Translations under genes and position numbers: made by a program
Assembly: GCF_016862275.1 (NCBI RefSeq)
Contig: NZ_BOMQ01000103.1
Coordinates: forward strand, 1-58,529
Length of the DNA stretch: 58,529 nucleotides
Source of the DNA: Actinoplanes nipponensis
GTDB taxonomy: Bacteria > Actinomycetota > Actinomycetes > Mycobacteriales > Micromonosporaceae
Reading direction: 5' to 3'
Shown: one piece after another, positions 25,315 through 33,188 of the stretch
Layout of the letters: each line of letters starts with the position of its first letter
Numbering within the stretch: the stretch's first letter is position 1
Notes under the pieces: model-generated
The model's input: only the letters and a program-made list of their open reading frames with translations
Database searches by the model: none
Told to the model about the DNA's origin: nothing

Positions 25315-27117
25315 ATGGCCCTGCCGATCGAGGACTACGCGATCATCGCCGACACCCAGACCGCCGCCCTGGTCGGGCGCAACGGCTCGATCGACTGGTT
25401 GTGCGTGCCCCGCTTCGACTCCGGCGCGATCTTCGCCGCGCTGCTGGGCGACGAGGACAACGGACACTGGACGATCGCCCCGGCCGGCGAGATCCGCGCG
25501 GTCCGGCGCCGCTACCGCCCCGAGACGCTGGTGCTCGAGACCGAGTTCGAGACCGACGAGGGCGTGGTGCGGCTCACCGACTTCATGCCGCCCCGCGACG
25601 AGGCGCCCGACGTCATCCGCATCGTCGAGGGCGTCCGCGGCGAGGTGCCGATGACCATGCGGCTGCGGCTGCGCTTCGACTACGGCCACGTGGTGCCGTG
25701 GGTCTACCGCGAGCAGGGTGACCTGGTCGCGGTGGCCGGTCCGGACGCGGTCTGGCTGCGCACGCCGGTCGAGACCCACGGCGAGAACATGGCCACCCGG
25801 GCCGACTTCACCGTGGCGGCCGGCGACCGAGCCCCGTTCGTGCTGACCTGGCGGCCCTCGCACCTGCCGCCCCCCGAGCCGCTCGACCCGGTCGAGGAGC
25901 TGGGCGCTACCGACGGCTACTGGCGCGGCTGGGTCTCGGCCTGCACCTACGAGGGCGAGTGGCGCGACGCGGTGGTCCGGTCGCTGCTCACCCTCAAGGC
26001 CCTGACCTACGCGCCCACCGGCGGCATCGTCGCCGCCGCGACCACCTCGCTGCCGGAGAAGCTCGGCGGCGTCCGCAACTGGGACTACCGCTTCTGCTGG
26101 CTGCGCGACGCCACCATCACGTTGCAGTCGCTGCTCTACTCCGGCTTCCAGAGCGAGGCCCGGGACTGGCGCAAGTGGCTGCTGCGGGCGATCGCCGGCG
26201 ATCCGGCCGAGCTGCAGATCATGTACGGCGTGGCCGGCGAGCGCCGCCTCGACGAGTACCGCGCGGAGTGGCTCAGCGGCTACGACGGCAACCCGGTGCG
26301 GATCGGCAACGCGGCCGCCGAGCAGTTCCAGCTCGACGTGTACGGCGAGGTCATGGACGCCCTGCACCAGGGCCGGCGGGCGGGCCTGAAGGCCGACGAC
26401 CCGGCGTGGGGACTCCAGGTCAAGCTCATGGACTTCGTCCGGGAGCACTGGACCGAGCCGGACGAGGGCATCTGGGAGGTCCGGGGCGGGCCCAAGCAGT
26501 TCGTCCACTCCAAGCTGATGGCCTGGGTCGCCGCCGACCGCGCGGTGAAGGCGGTCGAGGAGTTCGACCTGGACGGCCCGGTGGACGACTGGCGCGAACT
26601 GCGCGACGCCATCCGCGCGGACATCCTCGAGAAGGGCTACGACCGCGAGCGCCGCACGTTCACCCAGTTCTACGGCTCCGAGGAGCTGGATGCCGCGCTG
26701 CTGATGGTGCCGCTGGTCGGCTTCCTGCCGGCCGACGACGAGCGGGTGGCCGGCACGGTGGCGGCGATCGAGGAGCACCTGCTGCAGGACGGCTTCGTGC
26801 AGCGCTACACCCAGCACCCCGGCACCGATGTGGACGGCCTGCCGCCGGGCGAGGGCGCGTTCCTGGCCTGCACGTTCTGGCTGGCCGACAACTACGCGCT
26901 GATGGGGCGGCACGAGGAGGCGCGCGCGGTGTTCGAGCGGCTGCTGGCCCTGCGCAACGACGTCGGGCTGCTCTCCGAGGAGTACGACACCGACGCCGGG
27001 CGGCTGGTCGGGAACTTCCCGCAGGCGTTCAGCCACGTGCCGCTGATCGACACCGCCCGTACCCTCACGGACACGCTGGCGGCCACCGAGGCGCGCGCCC
27101 GCGAGGGCCGGCGGTAG
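25315..27117 (+). CDS. GH15 glucoamylase/trehalase-type glycosidase
   Basis: 600 residues, intracellular. The N-terminal beta-sandwich (LPIEDYAIIADTQTAALVGRNGSIDWLCVPRFDS) is the standard opening of bacterial GH15 proteins, followed by an (alpha/alpha)6 barrel. Catalytic acid lies in PDEGIWEVRG (Glu384) and the base in LLSEEYD (Glu555/556). WDYRFCWLRDAT is a further signature. Family members are glucoamylases or, in actinobacteria, acid trehalases; the sequence alone does not decide. It could act on trehalose or glycogen reserves. It overlaps nothing and is convergent with the HPr gene, whose stop is 3 bases away. Confidence 0.92.
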   Translation: MALPIEDYAIIADTQTAALVGRNGSIDWLCVPRFDSGAIFAALLGDEDNGHWTIAPAGEIRAVRRRYRPETLVLETEFETDEGVVRLTDFMPPRDEAPDVIRIVEGVRGEVPMTMRLRLRFDYGHVVPWVYREQGDLVAVAGPDAVWLRTPVETHGENMATRADFTVAAGDRAPFVLTWRPSHLPPPEPLDPVEELGATDGYWRGWVSACTYEGEWRDAVVRSLLTLKALTYAPTGGIVAAATTSLPEKLGGVRNWDYRFCWLRDATITLQSLLYSGFQSEARDWRKWLLRAIAGDPAELQIMYGVAGERRLDEYRAEWLSGYDGNPVRIGNAAAEQFQLDVYGEVMDALHQGRRAGLKADDPAWGLQVKLMDFVREHWTEPDEGIWEVRGGPKQFVHSKLMAWVAADRAVKAVEEFDLDGPVDDWRELRDAIRADILEKGYDRERRTFTQFYGSEELDAALLMVPLVGFLPADDERVAGTVAAIEEHLLQDGFVQRYTQHPGTDVDGLPPGEGAFLACTFWLADNYALMGRHEEARAVFERLLALRNDVGLLSEEYDTDAGRLVGNFPQAFSHVPLIDTARTLTDTLAATEARAREGRR

Positions 27118-27120
27118 GGC

Positions 27121-27396
27121 TCAGCTGCCGACCACGTCCGGGTCGACGGCGAGCAGGGTGGCCAGCTGCCCCAGGGCCTCGCGCGCCCCCGGGCCGTACG
27201 CCTCGAGGATCAGCTCGGTGCCGCAGAGCGCGCCCAGGCTCAGCAGCTCCAGGACGCTGTCCGCGGGCACGGCCACCGGGCGTTGCGCGGTGCGTACCGT
27301 GATGGGCACCGGCTGGCGGGCCGCGGCCTCGGCGATCCGCACGGCCGCGCGCAGGTGGATCCCGGAGCGGCCGGCCAGCAGCACTGTGCGGATCAT
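27121..27396 (-). CDS. HPr family phosphocarrier protein
   Basis: 91 residues with the PTS HPr fold. The phospho-accepting His lies in SGIHLRAAVRIAEAA (compare GLHARPA), and the regulatory-serine region corresponds to ADSVLELLSLGA. HPr passes phosphate from enzyme I to sugar-specific enzymes II. No enzyme I or II gene is nearby, so it may serve a distant PTS or a dihydroxyacetone kinase or regulatory system. The active-site motif is slightly unusual (Ile-His-Leu-Arg-Ala-Ala). It converges on the GH15 gene. Confidence 0.82.
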   Translation of the reverse strand: MIRTVLLAGRSGIHLRAAVRIAEAAARQPVPITVRTAQRPVAVPADSVLELLSLGALCGTELILEAYGPGAREALGQLATLLAVDPDVVGS

Positions 27397-27558
27397 GCCG
27401 GCGCCACCGGATGGGTCCTGGCGGCCATCCGGCCCGTCCTGCTCGCAGCTCGTACCGGCACGCCGCCATTCTCGCCGCGTTCACCCGCCGCCACCAGGGC
27501 CGGAGCGTCACTGAGGCAGGTGACACCCGCCTGGCGCGGCGCTCCGGAACCGGCTGAC

Positions 27559-27586
27559 CGTTCGGCCGGCACGAACCGGCCGAACG
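27559..27586. other. Hairpin in the HPr-sigma factor divergent gap
   Basis: CGTTCGGCCGG and CCGGCCGAACG form a perfect 11-bp inverted repeat around ACGAA plus C. It sits in the 393-bp gap between the divergent HPr and sigma-factor starts. It could be an operator or an RNA hairpin; no U tract follows. A second short repeat, GTCAC/GTGAC, lies near 27510. The sequence GGAAAACGGG occurs twice (27691 and 27778), the second just before the sigma ATG. No gene is seen in this gap. Confidence 0.4.
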
Positions 27587-27789
27587 TACTGTCACCCGGG
27601 AACGGGCCCGCGCGCGTCTAGCTGGCGTACGCGCGTGAGCCGGTGCTGGAAATCGGGGGGCACCGGCCTACGCCTCTCATCCTCAGCGCGGGAAAACGGG
27701 TTCGGAGACGAGACGTGAGCACCGATGCGGCGATTGACCGTCCGCTGTACGCTCACGACTCTTTCCGGACACCGATCGGAAAACGGGGC

Positions 27790-28320
27790 ATGGACGACGT
27801 TCGCGACTGCGCCTACGCGGACTTCGTTCGTGAGCGCTCGCACGCCCTGCTGCGTTCGGCGTTCCTGCTCACGGGCGACCAGCACCTCGCCGAGGACCTC
27901 GTGCAGGAGGCGCTGGCCCGCACCCACCGGGCCTGGTCCCGGCTGGAGCGGCCGGGCAATGCCGAGGCGTACGCCCGCAAGGTCATGTATCACGCCCAGG
28001 TCTCCTTCTGGCGGCGGCCGCGGGTCGCCGAGTCCCTGCCCGGCGACGACCTGGAGCGCCACGGCGGCAGCACCGACGACCCGGCCGAGGCCACGGTCCG
28101 CCGGGTCGCCCTGCACCGGGCCCTGCTCGCCCTCAGCCCCAAGCAGCGCGCGGTGATCGTGCTGCGCTACTTCGAGGACCACACCGAGGTCGAGGCGGCG
28201 CAACTGCTCGGCGTCTCGGTCAGCACCGTCAAGACCCAGTGCGCCCGGGGCCTGGACCGGCTCCGCACCCTGGTGCCCGACCTGCGGGTGCTGGCCGACG
28301 CGCACGAGGCCGGCCGATGA
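27790..28320 (+). CDS. SigE-family ECF-like RNA polymerase sigma factor
   Basis: About 176 residues. Region 2 spans YADFVRERSHALLRSAFLLTGDQHLAEDLVQEALARTHRAW (core binding and -10 recognition), and region 4 spans ALLALSPKQRAVIVLRYFEDHTEVEAAQLLGVSVSTVKTQCARGLDRLR (helix-turn-helix for -35). This is the actinobacterial SigE-type ECF group. ATG 27790 is preferred because the codons before it have low third-position G+C. GTG 27715 (GGAG 7 bases upstream) is an in-frame alternative adding 25 residues. The ATGA overlap with the next gene suggests a sigma factor with its membrane regulator. Confidence 0.88.
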   Translation: MDDVRDCAYADFVRERSHALLRSAFLLTGDQHLAEDLVQEALARTHRAWSRLERPGNAEAYARKVMYHAQVSFWRRPRVAESLPGDDLERHGGSTDDPAEATVRRVALHRALLALSPKQRAVIVLRYFEDHTEVEAAQLLGVSVSTVKTQCARGLDRLRTLVPDLRVLADAHEAGR

Positions 28321-29480
28321 GCGCCCCCGATCCGTTGCGCGAGGAACTGCGCGAGCTCGCCGACTCGGTGGCCCCGGCGGACCTGTACGAGCGGTCGCTG
28401 GCCCGCTCGCGCCGGCTCGGCCGCCGGGAGGCCGCCGTGGGCACGGCGGCCGCGGTGGCCGCCCTGGCCCTGCTGGGCAGCGGGCTGTGGCAGTTGCCGG
28501 GCTCCGGCCCGGCTCCGGCCACGCCGGTGGCCGGTCCGCCGGTCGTGTCGTCGGCCCCGGCCCCGGTCGCCGAGGCCGCGACGAGCGCCGCCACCCTGCC
28601 GGTGCGGCCACCGGGCACCGACCGGCCCGACCGGCCCCGGCCCGCCCGCACCACGACGAGCCCCCGCTCGACCTCCATCGCCGATCTGCCCGGGCACATC
28701 TTCTACGCCGACGCCGCCGACGACGGCCGGCTGGTCCGGCTCACCCCGGGCGGCCGGCCCGAGACGGTGCTCACGAAGCCGTACGCCACGGTCGGCGTCT
28801 CGCCCGACGGCGCCCGGGTGGCCTACGTCGCGGACGGCGCCCTCCTGGTGGCGGACACCGCCGGGGGCGACCCGCAGCAGGCCTACGCGGGCACCGCCTC
28901 GGCGGCGCAGGCCCCGGCCTGGTCCCCGGACGGCTCCCGGCTGATCATCGAGGCCGCCGAGCCGGGCGTGCTCGACATGGCCACCGGCGCGGTGACCCCG
29001 CTGCCCAGCGGCCTGGACGGGCAGCACTTCCGCTGGTCCGGCGACGGCTCCACGCTGGTCTACGCCACCGCCGGCTGCGGGCTGGAGGTGGCCGACGCGA
29101 CCGCCCAGTCCGGCACCCCGGTGCCCGCGACCGGCGACACGGACGGCCGCGCCGTCTGCCGACCGGTCAGTGTCGACGCGACCGGCGACCTGGTGACCGT
29201 GCGGCTGGGCCGGGGCACGCCCGACTCCGCCGAGACCACCGACGCGGCCGGGACGCCCGCCGACGCGGTCCTGGACACCGTGACCGGCGACATCGTCGAC
29301 CTGCCGGTCTCCGGCCGGATCATCGGCGCCGTGTTCGACCCCGCCGGCAACCTGCTGGTCCGCTCGGTCCAGGACGGCCGGCGCCGGCTCTCCCTCTTCG
29401 CACCGGACTTCACCCTGCTGCTACGGGCCCGGGAGCCGGCCACTGTCGCCGACCTGACGCTGGTGGCGTACACGCGGTGA
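28317..29480 (+). CDS. Membrane-anchored TolB-like beta-propeller, probable partner of the sigma factor
   Basis: 387 residues. An acidic/basic cytoplasmic head of about 40 residues (LREELRELADSVAPADLYERSLARSRRLG) precedes one membrane helix (about 43-62), a Pro/Ala-rich linker and a periplasm-facing propeller with TolB/WD40-like repeats (ATVGVSPDGARVAYVADGALLVADTAG, PAWSPDGSRLIIE, FRWSGDGSTLVYA). Downstream partners of SigE-type factors often are membrane proteins of this shape and may act as anti-sigma factors, but no ZAS zinc motif is present. Its start overlaps the sigma stop. Confidence 0.78.
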   Translation: MSAPDPLREELRELADSVAPADLYERSLARSRRLGRREAAVGTAAAVAALALLGSGLWQLPGSGPAPATPVAGPPVVSSAPAPVAEAATSAATLPVRPPGTDRPDRPRPARTTTSPRSTSIADLPGHIFYADAADDGRLVRLTPGGRPETVLTKPYATVGVSPDGARVAYVADGALLVADTAGGDPQQAYAGTASAAQAPAWSPDGSRLIIEAAEPGVLDMATGAVTPLPSGLDGQHFRWSGDGSTLVYATAGCGLEVADATAQSGTPVPATGDTDGRAVCRPVSVDATGDLVTVRLGRGTPDSAETTDAAGTPADAVLDTVTGDIVDLPVSGRIIGAVFDPAGNLLVRSVQDGRRRLSLFAPDFTLLLRAREPATVADLTLVAYTR

Positions 29481-29522
29481 ACGCCGTGCCGGCCGGCGCG
29501 GATGGTGCGACGATGATCGGCG

Positions 29523-30551
29523 ATGGTCGTTTCGGAGGAGACCGCGCGGCCGGCCTGGTGGCGTCGCCCGCCGGCCGTCGTGGCCGTCATCGTGCTCATC
29601 CTCGGCACCGAGCTGATCCTCGGCTGGTCGTCGCTGGCCGGGGCCGTCCACCAGCTGCGCACCCCGGCCTGGAACTGGGTCGCGGGCGCGGTCGTCGCCG
29701 AGATCGCCTCGATGGGCACCTACGCCCGGATGCAGCGGGCGCTGCTGCGCGGCGCCGGCACCAGCGTGCCGATCCGCAAGCACGTGGCGCTGGCCTACGC
29801 GGCCCACTCGCTGAGCGCGACACTGCCCGGCGGCCCGGTCTTCTCCACCGCCTTCAACTTCCGCACCCTGCGCCGCTACGGCGCCTCGTCGGCCGTCGCC
29901 TCCTGGTGCATCGCGCTCAGCGGCGTGCTGTCGGCGGGCGCGCTGGTGGTGATCGGCGCGGTCTTCGGCATCCTGACCCGCAGCACCGGCAGCTGGCGCA
30001 CCCTGGTGCTCTACATGGCCGGCGCGCTGCTGGTGGCGTTCCTGGTGCGGTTGCTGGCGCAGCACCCACAGTGGCTGATCACGCCGTCGCGCGGGCTGCT
30101 CAGTGGGGTCAACAAGGTGCGCCGGCGGCCCGCCGACTCCGGGCACGCCCGGCTGGCCGGGTTCGTGGACCAGCTGCGCTCGGTGCGGGTGCGGCCGGCC
30201 GACTTCGGCTTCGCGGTGGTGCTGGCCGTGGCCAACTGGCTGCTGGACGCGCTGTGCCTGTGGATGTGCTGCATCGCGGTCGGCGCCGAGGGCATCCATC
30301 CGGCGCAGCTCGTCATCGCGTACTGCGCCGGGATGGCCGCGGCCAGCGTGCCGATCGTGCCGGGCGGGCTCGGCGTGGTCGACGGCGCGCTGGTGCTGGG
30401 CCTGGTCGCCGGCGGCCTGACCAGCGCTTCCGCGCTGGCCGCGGTGGTGCTCTACCGGCTGATCAGCTTCGGCTTCATCATCGGTACGGGCTGGCTGGTC
30501 TGGCTGATCATGCGGGCTAGGGCAGGTGCTCCTCGGGGCGTGCCGGCATAG
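29523..30551 (+). CDS. Flippase-like / lysylphosphatidylglycerol synthase TM-region protein (YbhN/UPF0104)
   Basis: 342 residues with about eight membrane helices. The AYAAHSLSATLPGGPVFSTAFNFR segment and VPIVPGGLGVVDGALVLGLVAGG near the end are the conserved motifs of the UPF0104/MprF-flippase membrane domain. The aminoacyltransferase domain of MprF is absent. It likely moves a lipid or polyprenyl-linked molecule across the membrane; which is unknown. The end overlaps the convergent TPR gene by 35 bases. Confidence 0.85.
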   Translation: MVVSEETARPAWWRRPPAVVAVIVLILGTELILGWSSLAGAVHQLRTPAWNWVAGAVVAEIASMGTYARMQRALLRGAGTSVPIRKHVALAYAAHSLSATLPGGPVFSTAFNFRTLRRYGASSAVASWCIALSGVLSAGALVVIGAVFGILTRSTGSWRTLVLYMAGALLVAFLVRLLAQHPQWLITPSRGLLSGVNKVRRRPADSGHARLAGFVDQLRSVRVRPADFGFAVVLAVANWLLDALCLWMCCIAVGAEGIHPAQLVIAYCAGMAAASVPIVPGGLGVVDGALVLGLVAGGLTSASALAAVVLYRLISFGFIIGTGWLVWLIMRARAGAPRGVPA

Positions 30552-31245
30552 CGGCGGTGCCACCGCGCTTGCCGAAGAGCTTCCAGCCCCGCTTCTTGCG
30601 CTCCGGCGCCCGTACGCTTTCGCCGTTGAGCACCGCCAGCCGGTGCTGGGCGACGGGGTTCTCCGGCTCCAGCCTGAGCGAGATCAGGAACGCCTGCCGG
30701 GCCTGATCGGCGTGGCCCAGCGCGTCGAGGGTCACGCCGTGGGTGAAGTAGTAGTGCGCCTCGTTCGGCTCCAGCCCGATGGCGGTCCGGGCGGCCTGCT
30801 CGGCGTCGGCGTACTGGCGGTCGGCGGCCAGCAGGGCCCAGGCGACCCGGTCGTGCCACAGCGGGTTCTTCGGCTCGACGATCACCGCCCGGTACGCCGT
30901 CGCCACGGCCTCCTCGTGCCGGCCCAGCAGGGTGAACGCGCGGCTCGCCATGGCCAGCGGCCGGGGGTCCTCCGGGGCCAGGGCGATCGCCCGGTTCGCG
31001 GCGTCCAGGGCCTTGTCGACCTCGTCCAGCACCAGCCGGATGCGGGCCAGCAGGATCCAGCCGGCCGCGGACCCCGGATCGGCGGCGAGGACCGGCTCCA
31101 GGTGCGCCGCCGCGGCCGCGGGGTCCACCCGTTCGAACAGGGCGGCGGCCCGCGCGACCCCGATCTCGGTGGGCGTGCGCGGCTCGGGTGTGCCCGGCCC
31201 CGGTTCGCCGGGCTGCCGCGTCCGCGTCGCGTCCAGATCGGTCAT
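30517..31245 (-). CDS. Tetratricopeptide repeat protein
   Basis: 242 residues. After a disordered Pro/Thr-rich head come about five TPR units (residues about 30-205): WILLARIRLVLDEVDKALDAANRAIALAPEDP, AMASRAFTLLGRHEEAVATAYRAVIVEPKNP, YADAEQAARTAIGLEPNE and YYFTHGVTLDALGHADQARQAFLISLRLEPENP. The C-terminus is basic (RKKRGWKLFGKRGG) and could touch membrane or nucleic acid. No signal peptide. TPR domains bind protein partners; none is evident in the neighbourhood. The 3' end overlaps the flippase gene. Confidence 0.85.
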   Translation of the reverse strand: MTDLDATRTRQPGEPGPGTPEPRTPTEIGVARAAALFERVDPAAAAAHLEPVLAADPGSAAGWILLARIRLVLDEVDKALDAANRAIALAPEDPRPLAMASRAFTLLGRHEEAVATAYRAVIVEPKNPLWHDRVAWALLAADRQYADAEQAARTAIGLEPNEAHYYFTHGVTLDALGHADQARQAFLISLRLEPENPVAQHRLAVLNGESVRAPERKKRGWKLFGKRGGTAAMPARPEEHLP

Positions 31246-31347
31246 CGCCCTGCTCCGGAGTTAAAGCTCACACCGTCATCATCGGCATCCCGGGCGCCCT
31301 TCTGAGCCGATTCCCCGATTCCCACCCGCCCGGAGCACCGCCCCGGG

Positions 31348-32301
31348 TCACCCGTCCGACGTCGGCAGCCAGCCGGCGGACCTGCGGTGATCGTGCTGCT
31401 CGACAGCGGGCACCGACGCGTACGCCCGCACCGGGAACGTGCCGAAGGCGGACACCCGGGGCGGCGCCGCCGTGAACCGGGCCCCGGTCGGCGGCAGGTT
31501 CGCCAGGCCGGTCAGGTGCTCGACGATCGGGATGCCGGCGGCCAGCAGCAGCGTGTGCGCGGGACGCTCCCCCGCCGGGACCATGTCGTCGATGTTGATC
31601 GCGTCGATGCCGACCAGCGCCGCGCCGTGGTCCACCAGCCACTGCGCGCCGGCGGCGCTGAGGTGGGGCGCGTCCTCCGCGTACTGCGGGGTGGCCCAGT
31701 GGACGTCGCCGCCGGTGTGCAGCAGCACCGCCCGGCCCGCGACGTCCAGCCCTTCCAGCGCGTCCACCCCGACGGCCCGTACCCCGCTGCCGGCGGTGCG
31801 GACGACGACCGCGGGCAGGTCGGCCAGCTTCTCCAGGGGCAGCCCGGCCAGGTCGGCGCCGTCCGGGTAGCGGTGGAACGGGCTGTCCAGGTACGTGCCC
31901 GTGTTGCCGACCATGGTGATCCGGTCGATGGTGAACTCGGTGCCGGCGGCGTAGACGTCGCGCGAGGCCGCCCGGCTCAGGTGCGGGGTGATCTCCGGGA
32001 CCGGCATCCCGGGCAGCGTGGTCAGCCCGGCCGAGATGACGTGGCTGAGCTCCACCCAGCGCCGCCGCTGCGGGTCCGCCGGCCCGGCCGGGGTGCCCCG
32101 GTGCGGCTCGGCGAAGACCCGGATGTTGCGCAGCTCGACCCGGGCCACCGGCGGCAGCCGGCACGCGGCGACGAACAGCGCCGCGATCTCCGCCTCGGCC
32201 GGCTCGGCGTGCGGCACGTCGACCGTGAAACCCTGCGCGTGCAGGCCGCCGCCGGCGCTGAACATGACGGTGGCGTCGAACTCGGCCCGGTACTGCAGCA
32301 C
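31348..32301 (-). CDS. Cyclase family (kynurenine formamidase-like) hydrolase
   Basis: 317 residues. The first 75 residues are an extra domain of unknown role. The cyclase fold follows: WVELSHVISAGLTTLPGMP, GNTGTYLDSPFHRYPDG (the metal-binding HxGTHxDxPxH motif, degenerated to NTGTYLDSPFH), and DAINIDD. Known members are Mn2+- or Zn2+-dependent kynurenine formamidases and isatin hydrolases. Two metal-ligand His are replaced (Asn and Tyr), so altered metal binding is possible. GTG 32301 follows GGGGAG. The stop of the manganese transporter gene is 14 bases upstream in the same direction, so cotranscription under the Mn riboswitch is likely. Confidence 0.82.
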   Translation of the reverse strand: MLQYRAEFDATVMFSAGGGLHAQGFTVDVPHAEPAEAEIAALFVAACRLPPVARVELRNIRVFAEPHRGTPAGPADPQRRRWVELSHVISAGLTTLPGMPVPEITPHLSRAASRDVYAAGTEFTIDRITMVGNTGTYLDSPFHRYPDGADLAGLPLEKLADLPAVVVRTAGSGVRAVGVDALEGLDVAGRAVLLHTGGDVHWATPQYAEDAPHLSAAGAQWLVDHGAALVGIDAINIDDMVPAGERPAHTLLLAAGIPIVEHLTGLANLPPTGARFTAAPPRVSAFGTFPVRAYASVPAVEQHDHRRSAGWLPTSDG

Positions 32302-32315
32302 CGCGTCTCCCCCTG

Positions 32316-32864
32316 CTAGTTGAGCTCGAGGAACGCTTCCACGAGCAGCCAGATGCCGAAGATAGCGAAGAGCGCCGCCGCGCCGTACCTGATGACCCGC
32401 TCGGGCAGGTGCCGGCCGAGCAGCCGGCCGACCAGGATGGCCAGGGCGTCGGCGGCGACCATGCCGAGCGTGGAGCCGAGCCAGGTGCCGAACCAGCCGT
32501 GCTGGGTGGCCAGCGTGATGGTGGCCAGCATGGTCTTGTCACCCAGCTCGGCGAGGAAGAACGCGCCGCCCACGGCGAGGATCGCGGAACCGGTCGAGCG
32601 TTCCGCCTTGGTCTTCTCCTCGTCGGTGAGCTTGTCGCCGCGCAGCGTCCAGGCCCCGAAGGCGAGGAACGCCAGCCCCGCGACCAGGGAGATCCAGCCG
32701 GTCGGCAGGGTGGCGCCGAGGCCGTAGCCGATGCCCACGGAGAAGGCGTGCACCACCGCGGTGGCGACCGTGATGCCGATCAGCACCGGCACGGTCTTGA
32801 ACCGGGTGGCGAAGGTCATGGCCATGAGCTGCGACTTGTCGCCCAGCTCGGCGACGAAGATCAC
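32316..32864 (-). CDS. TMEM165/GDT1 (UPF0016) manganese transporter, 5' end uncertain
   Basis: From GTG 32864 the protein has 182 residues with two copies of the family hallmark: VAELGDKSQLMA near the start and LAELGDKTMLAT in the second half, each in a three-helix repeat. The family exports or exchanges Mn2+ (and Ca2+/H+). GTG 32864 is the first standard start codon, but the same frame continues upstream as INGFLAATALSFA, which matches the first membrane helix of homologues. Translation probably begins at ATC 32903 or ATT 32909, just after GGGAG (32914-32910). A yybP-ykoY riboswitch precedes it, which strongly supports the Mn2+ role. Confidence 0.85.
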   Translation of the reverse strand: MIFVAELGDKSQLMAMTFATRFKTVPVLIGITVATAVVHAFSVGIGYGLGATLPTGWISLVAGLAFLAFGAWTLRGDKLTDEEKTKAERSTGSAILAVGGAFFLAELGDKTMLATITLATQHGWFGTWLGSTLGMVAADALAILVGRLLGRHLPERVIRYGAAALFAIFGIWLLVEAFLELN

Positions 32865-32910
32865 CGCGAAGCTGAGCGCGGTGGCGGCGAGGAACCCGTT
32901 GATGAGAATC

Positions 32911-32933
32911 TCCCGGTGCTCGGTGGGCCGGGA
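32911..32933 (-). promoter_or_regulatory. Shine-Dalgarno-sequestering hairpin (riboswitch expression platform)
   Basis: On the minus strand TCCCGG (32933-32928) pairs with CCGGGA (32916-32911) across an 11-base loop and buries most of the GGGAG ribosome binding site at 32914-32910. It lies 47 bases after the aptamer. This is what a translational OFF state relieved by Mn2+ binding would look like. Pairing is seen; the switching mechanism is inferred. Confidence 0.55.
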
Positions 32934-32979
32934 TCCAGGCGCAGGGCGACCTCGACCCGGCCGGTGTGGGAACGGCCAA

Positions 32980-33083
32980 GTCGAAGGTCTCGCTCGCCCC
33001 GGCGAACCGAGGCCGCGTGGCCGGGCTCTCGAACCGCAGAGCCAGTATGTCGACCACGACGTTGGGAGCTACTCCCCTTCGCG
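32980..33083 (-). promoter_or_regulatory. yybP-ykoY manganese riboswitch
   Basis: The minus strand carries the aptamer's conserved parts in order: CGAAGG (P1 5' strand), GGGGAGTAGC, GACATACT, a G+C-rich P3 hairpin, GCGAGCGAGACC and CCTTCG (P1 3' strand pairing with the first). This class senses Mn2+ and commonly controls Mn exporters including UPF0016 genes, which is what follows. TAGGGT just upstream (about 33095-33090) is a candidate -10 box. No protein-coding gene is expected in 32910-33150. Confidence 0.92.
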
Positions 33084-33150
33084 CTGACAACCCTACCGGG
33101 AGCAGGCCCGGGGCGTCGCGGACCGATCATGTGAGCCTGCAGACACCGCC

Positions 33151-33180
33151 CGCGCCGGGACCGGAGCCGGTCCCGGCGCG
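33151..33180 (-). terminator. Terminator of the S33 peptidase gene
   Basis: A perfect 12-bp inverted repeat (CGCGCCGGGACC, loop GGAGCC, GGTCCCGGCGCG) begins 9 bases past the peptidase stop on the minus strand and ends before the riboswitch promoter. No U tract. Confidence 0.7.
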
Positions 33181-33188
33181 GGACCGGC

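Noticed and set aside
29513..30520. A long frame opposite or shifted within the flippase gene
   Set aside because: The membrane-protein frame has family motifs; the other frame is Arg/Gly/Ala-rich shadow coding.
32861..33130. An 89-residue minus-strand frame over the riboswitch
   Set aside because: It lies in a recognised riboswitch leader and has no domain; its apparent coding is a by-product of G+C bias.
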